Shown here one piece after another: positions 21,026 to 22,228 of a stretch of DNA of 22,228 nucleotides. This stretch comes from CAZXIY01 sp964640935. GTDB taxonomy: Archaea; Thermoplasmatota; Thermoplasmata; Methanomassiliicoccales; Methanomethylophilaceae. How positions within the stretch are numbered: position 1 is the stretch's first letter; each line of letters opens with the position of its first letter. Location: positions 1 through 22,228 of the forward strand of contig CAZXIY010000018.1 in assembly GCA_964640935.1 (NCBI GenBank), written 5' to 3'. Both the position numbers and the translations under genes were made by a program. The notes beneath the pieces are model-generated. The model made no database searches. It worked only from the letters and a program-made list of their open reading frames with translations, and was not told the origin of the DNA.

Positions 21026-22069
21026 TCACTTGCTCTCTGGCTTGTTGTCCTCGTCCTTTATCTCGTGGCCGTTCTCATCGACGATGACAACTTCCTCGCC
21101 CTCGTCGAAGTTGGCTCCGCACTTGGGACAGACCTTTGCATCGGCCGGGACCTCGGCTCCGCATTCGGAGCATTCTACCATCTCGACCTTCTTGGCCCTC
21201 ATGTCATCTGGTACATCGATGTACGCACCGCATTTCCTGCAGCATGTTTCGCCGGGAAGGACTATGCTCCCGCATTCCTTGCAGCGGCCGTATCCCTGCG
21301 GATAGAGGCGTCCTTCTGCTTCCATGCGTGCCCTTGTCTTCTCCAGATTCTTTCTCATCCAGGTGGTGATGAGGACGATCATGAGGTACATTATCGATGC
21401 CAGGCCCACATAGTATGCGTTGCCGTACAAGGTCATGTATGTCAGCTGAGAATCATTGATCAGACCGCTGTAGAACTTGGAGACGGTCTTGGATGCATCT
21501 CCTTCTCCGACCTTCTCGCCGAAGTTGTAGGCGTACAGCTTCCCCGATGACATGTTGACCGTCGCCGAATATGTTCCGGCAGTATCGGTCTCAGTCATGG
21601 TTATCTCGGTGCCTTTGAAATTGTAGATCCCGTAGCATATGAACGTCGTCTCTCCGTAGCGGAGCAATATCGTTTTGTCCGATGTCGCATGGTCTACAGT
21701 TACCGTTACAGTTCCGTTGCCGTTGTCCGTGAAATCGACGTTGGAGAACCCGCCGTCGTTGTACTCGGAGTAATTGTCGTTGGCGTCTATTGCCGATTTG
21801 GATACTGCCAGACCTCCGATTGCGGTCGCGACTAGGAAGAATACGACGCCGACGGCTATCATGGCCTTCAGGCTCTTCAGACCGAATATCTTCGGTATGA
21901 TGAACAAAACTATTCCGATGAGCAGTATGCCCATCCCGCAAAGCGAGGCGAATAACCCGAAATAGAACATCAGTATGCAAAGTGCCAGGGCAAGGATGAT
22001 GCCTATAGGTGCTGCATACTTGGTCTTCAGGAATTTTTGGAAACCGTTCTCCGGCGGTACTTCTTCCAT
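21026..22069 (-). CDS. Membrane protein with external beta-rich domain and C-terminal double zinc ribbon
   Basis: 347 residues from the ATG at 22069. Three N-terminal membrane helices (about 19-40, 42-60, 68-90) lead to a Thr/Asn/Gly-rich, strand-rich domain (91-217), probably outside the cell. A fourth helix (218-236) follows, then a cytoplasmic tail with a short charged coil (RKNLEKTRARMEAE) and two zinc ribbons: C263/C266-C277/C280 and C300/C303-C314/C317. The end is acidic. No family with known function is recognised, but a membrane sensor or scaffold is plausible. The start was chosen because TATAAAAAAA (22091-22100) lies about 26 bases upstream; 48 further upstream codons are open but would cover that promoter. 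Confidence 0.75.
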   Translation of the reverse strand: MEEVPPENGFQKFLKTKYAAPIGIILALALCILMFYFGLFASLCGMGILLIGIVLFIIPKIFGLKSLKAMIAVGVVFFLVATAIGGLAVSKSAIDANDNYSEYNDGGFSNVDFTDNGNGTVTVTVDHATSDKTILLRYGETTFICYGIYNFKGTEITMTETDTAGTYSATVNMSSGKLYAYNFGEKVGEGDASKTVSKFYSGLINDSQLTYMTLYGNAYYVGLASIMYLMIVLITTWMRKNLEKTRARMEAEGRLYPQGYGRCKECGSIVLPGETCCRKCGAYIDVPDDMRAKKVEMVECSECGAEVPADAKVCPKCGANFDEGEEVVIVDENGHEIKDEDNKPESK

Positions 22070-22090
22070 CGCTAGGCGATAGTCAGACAG

Positions 22091-22100
22091 TATAAAAAAA
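22091..22100 (-). promoter_or_regulatory. TATA box of the zinc-ribbon membrane protein gene
   Basis: On the - strand TTTTTTTATA is centred about 26 bases before the ATG at 22069, the distance expected for a leaderless archaeal transcript. It also decides the start codon of that gene. Confidence 0.6.
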
Positions 22101-22167
22101 CATGGCCTTCCGATGTTGACATTATCATCGCGCGTGCGAGGGCCATGAAGTGGCTTTTTAGCATACC

Positions 22168-22228
22168 CACACGCACGTGCCGATAAAAGAATAATATATC
22201 GCGTGTGCATCATCAGCGGAAAGGAGAT
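22168..22228 (+). promoter_or_regulatory. Promoter and ribosome-binding site of a + strand gene beyond the window
   Basis: AATAATATAT (about 22190-22199) is a TATA-like element, and the window ends in GGAAAGGAGAT, a strong Shine-Dalgarno sequence. A start codon is therefore expected within about 10 bases past the edge. CACACGC (22168-22174) and GCGTGTG (22201-22207) form an inverted repeat around the TATA element and could be an operator. Confidence 0.5.

Noticed and set aside
22070..22213. 48-residue N-terminal extension of the zinc-ribbon membrane protein
   Set aside because: It would translate through the TATA box; the ATG at 22069 begins just before the soluble lead and first helix.

Overview
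The window looks like chromosomal DNA of a methanogenic euryarchaeon, most plausibly from the Methanomassiliicoccales. The archaeal markers are both subunits of DNA topoisomerase VI, a class I lysyl-tRNA synthetase, a Sec61-beta translocon subunit and a methanogen-type flavodiiron F420H2 oxidase. Many genes have an A/T-rich TATA-like element about 22 to 31 bases before the start codon, which suggests leaderless or nearly leaderless transcripts. Of the 20 genes called here, 17 stop with TGA, 3 with TAA and none with TAG. That fits a lineage that reserves TAG for pyrrolysine, although no pyl gene is present. The order-level assignment is inference.

Layout. Positions 1-50 hold the 3' half of a long-variable-arm tRNA (probably Leu), followed by about 320 bases without a gene. 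Positions 369-4382 (+) carry an acyl-CoA synthetase, a protein with three tandem zinc ribbons, a flavodiiron oxidase (FprA) and a NimA/pyridoxamine-phosphate-oxidase-like flavoprotein. The last two overlap by ATGA and look like an oxygen/oxidant defence pair. Positions 4419-8684 (-) carry, in transcription order, a ZIP metal transporter, a TerC-family membrane protein, a QueG-like double-[4Fe-4S] protein, an MFS transporter and an 82-residue orphan. A NikR-type nickel regulator (8778-9161, +) is divergent from ZIP across a short region containing a palindrome. It is followed by a 789-residue, extremely acidic orphan with five 25-residue repeats, then a CPA2 cation/proton antiporter.

Positions 13178-13345 (-) encode Sec61-beta, a 55-residue gene that is easily missed. 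It is divergent from lysK (13438-14979, +). Positions 15066-17675 (-) form a complete ferrous-iron uptake operon. It runs from feoA, with an unusual Cys-rich N-terminus, through feoB to a 43-residue FeoB-associated Cys-rich membrane protein that is also easily missed. Two 16-bp DtxR/IdeR-like palindromes bracket the feoA promoter. Positions 17798-20957 (-) carry top6B-top6A with overlapping stop and start. Positions 21026-22069 (-) encode a membrane protein with an external beta-rich domain and two cytoplasmic zinc ribbons. A divergent promoter and a Shine-Dalgarno-like sequence at the right edge suggest that a + strand gene starts just outside the window.

The main theme is metal and redox homeostasis: Ni-sensing regulator, ZIP, TerC, Feo, FprA and Fe-S proteins, interspersed with housekeeping genes. 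Strong hairpins sit between most convergent gene pairs. No insertion sequence, CRISPR array, integrase or phage gene was seen. The least explained objects are the acidic repeat protein, the triple zinc-ribbon protein and the Cys-rich FeoA.
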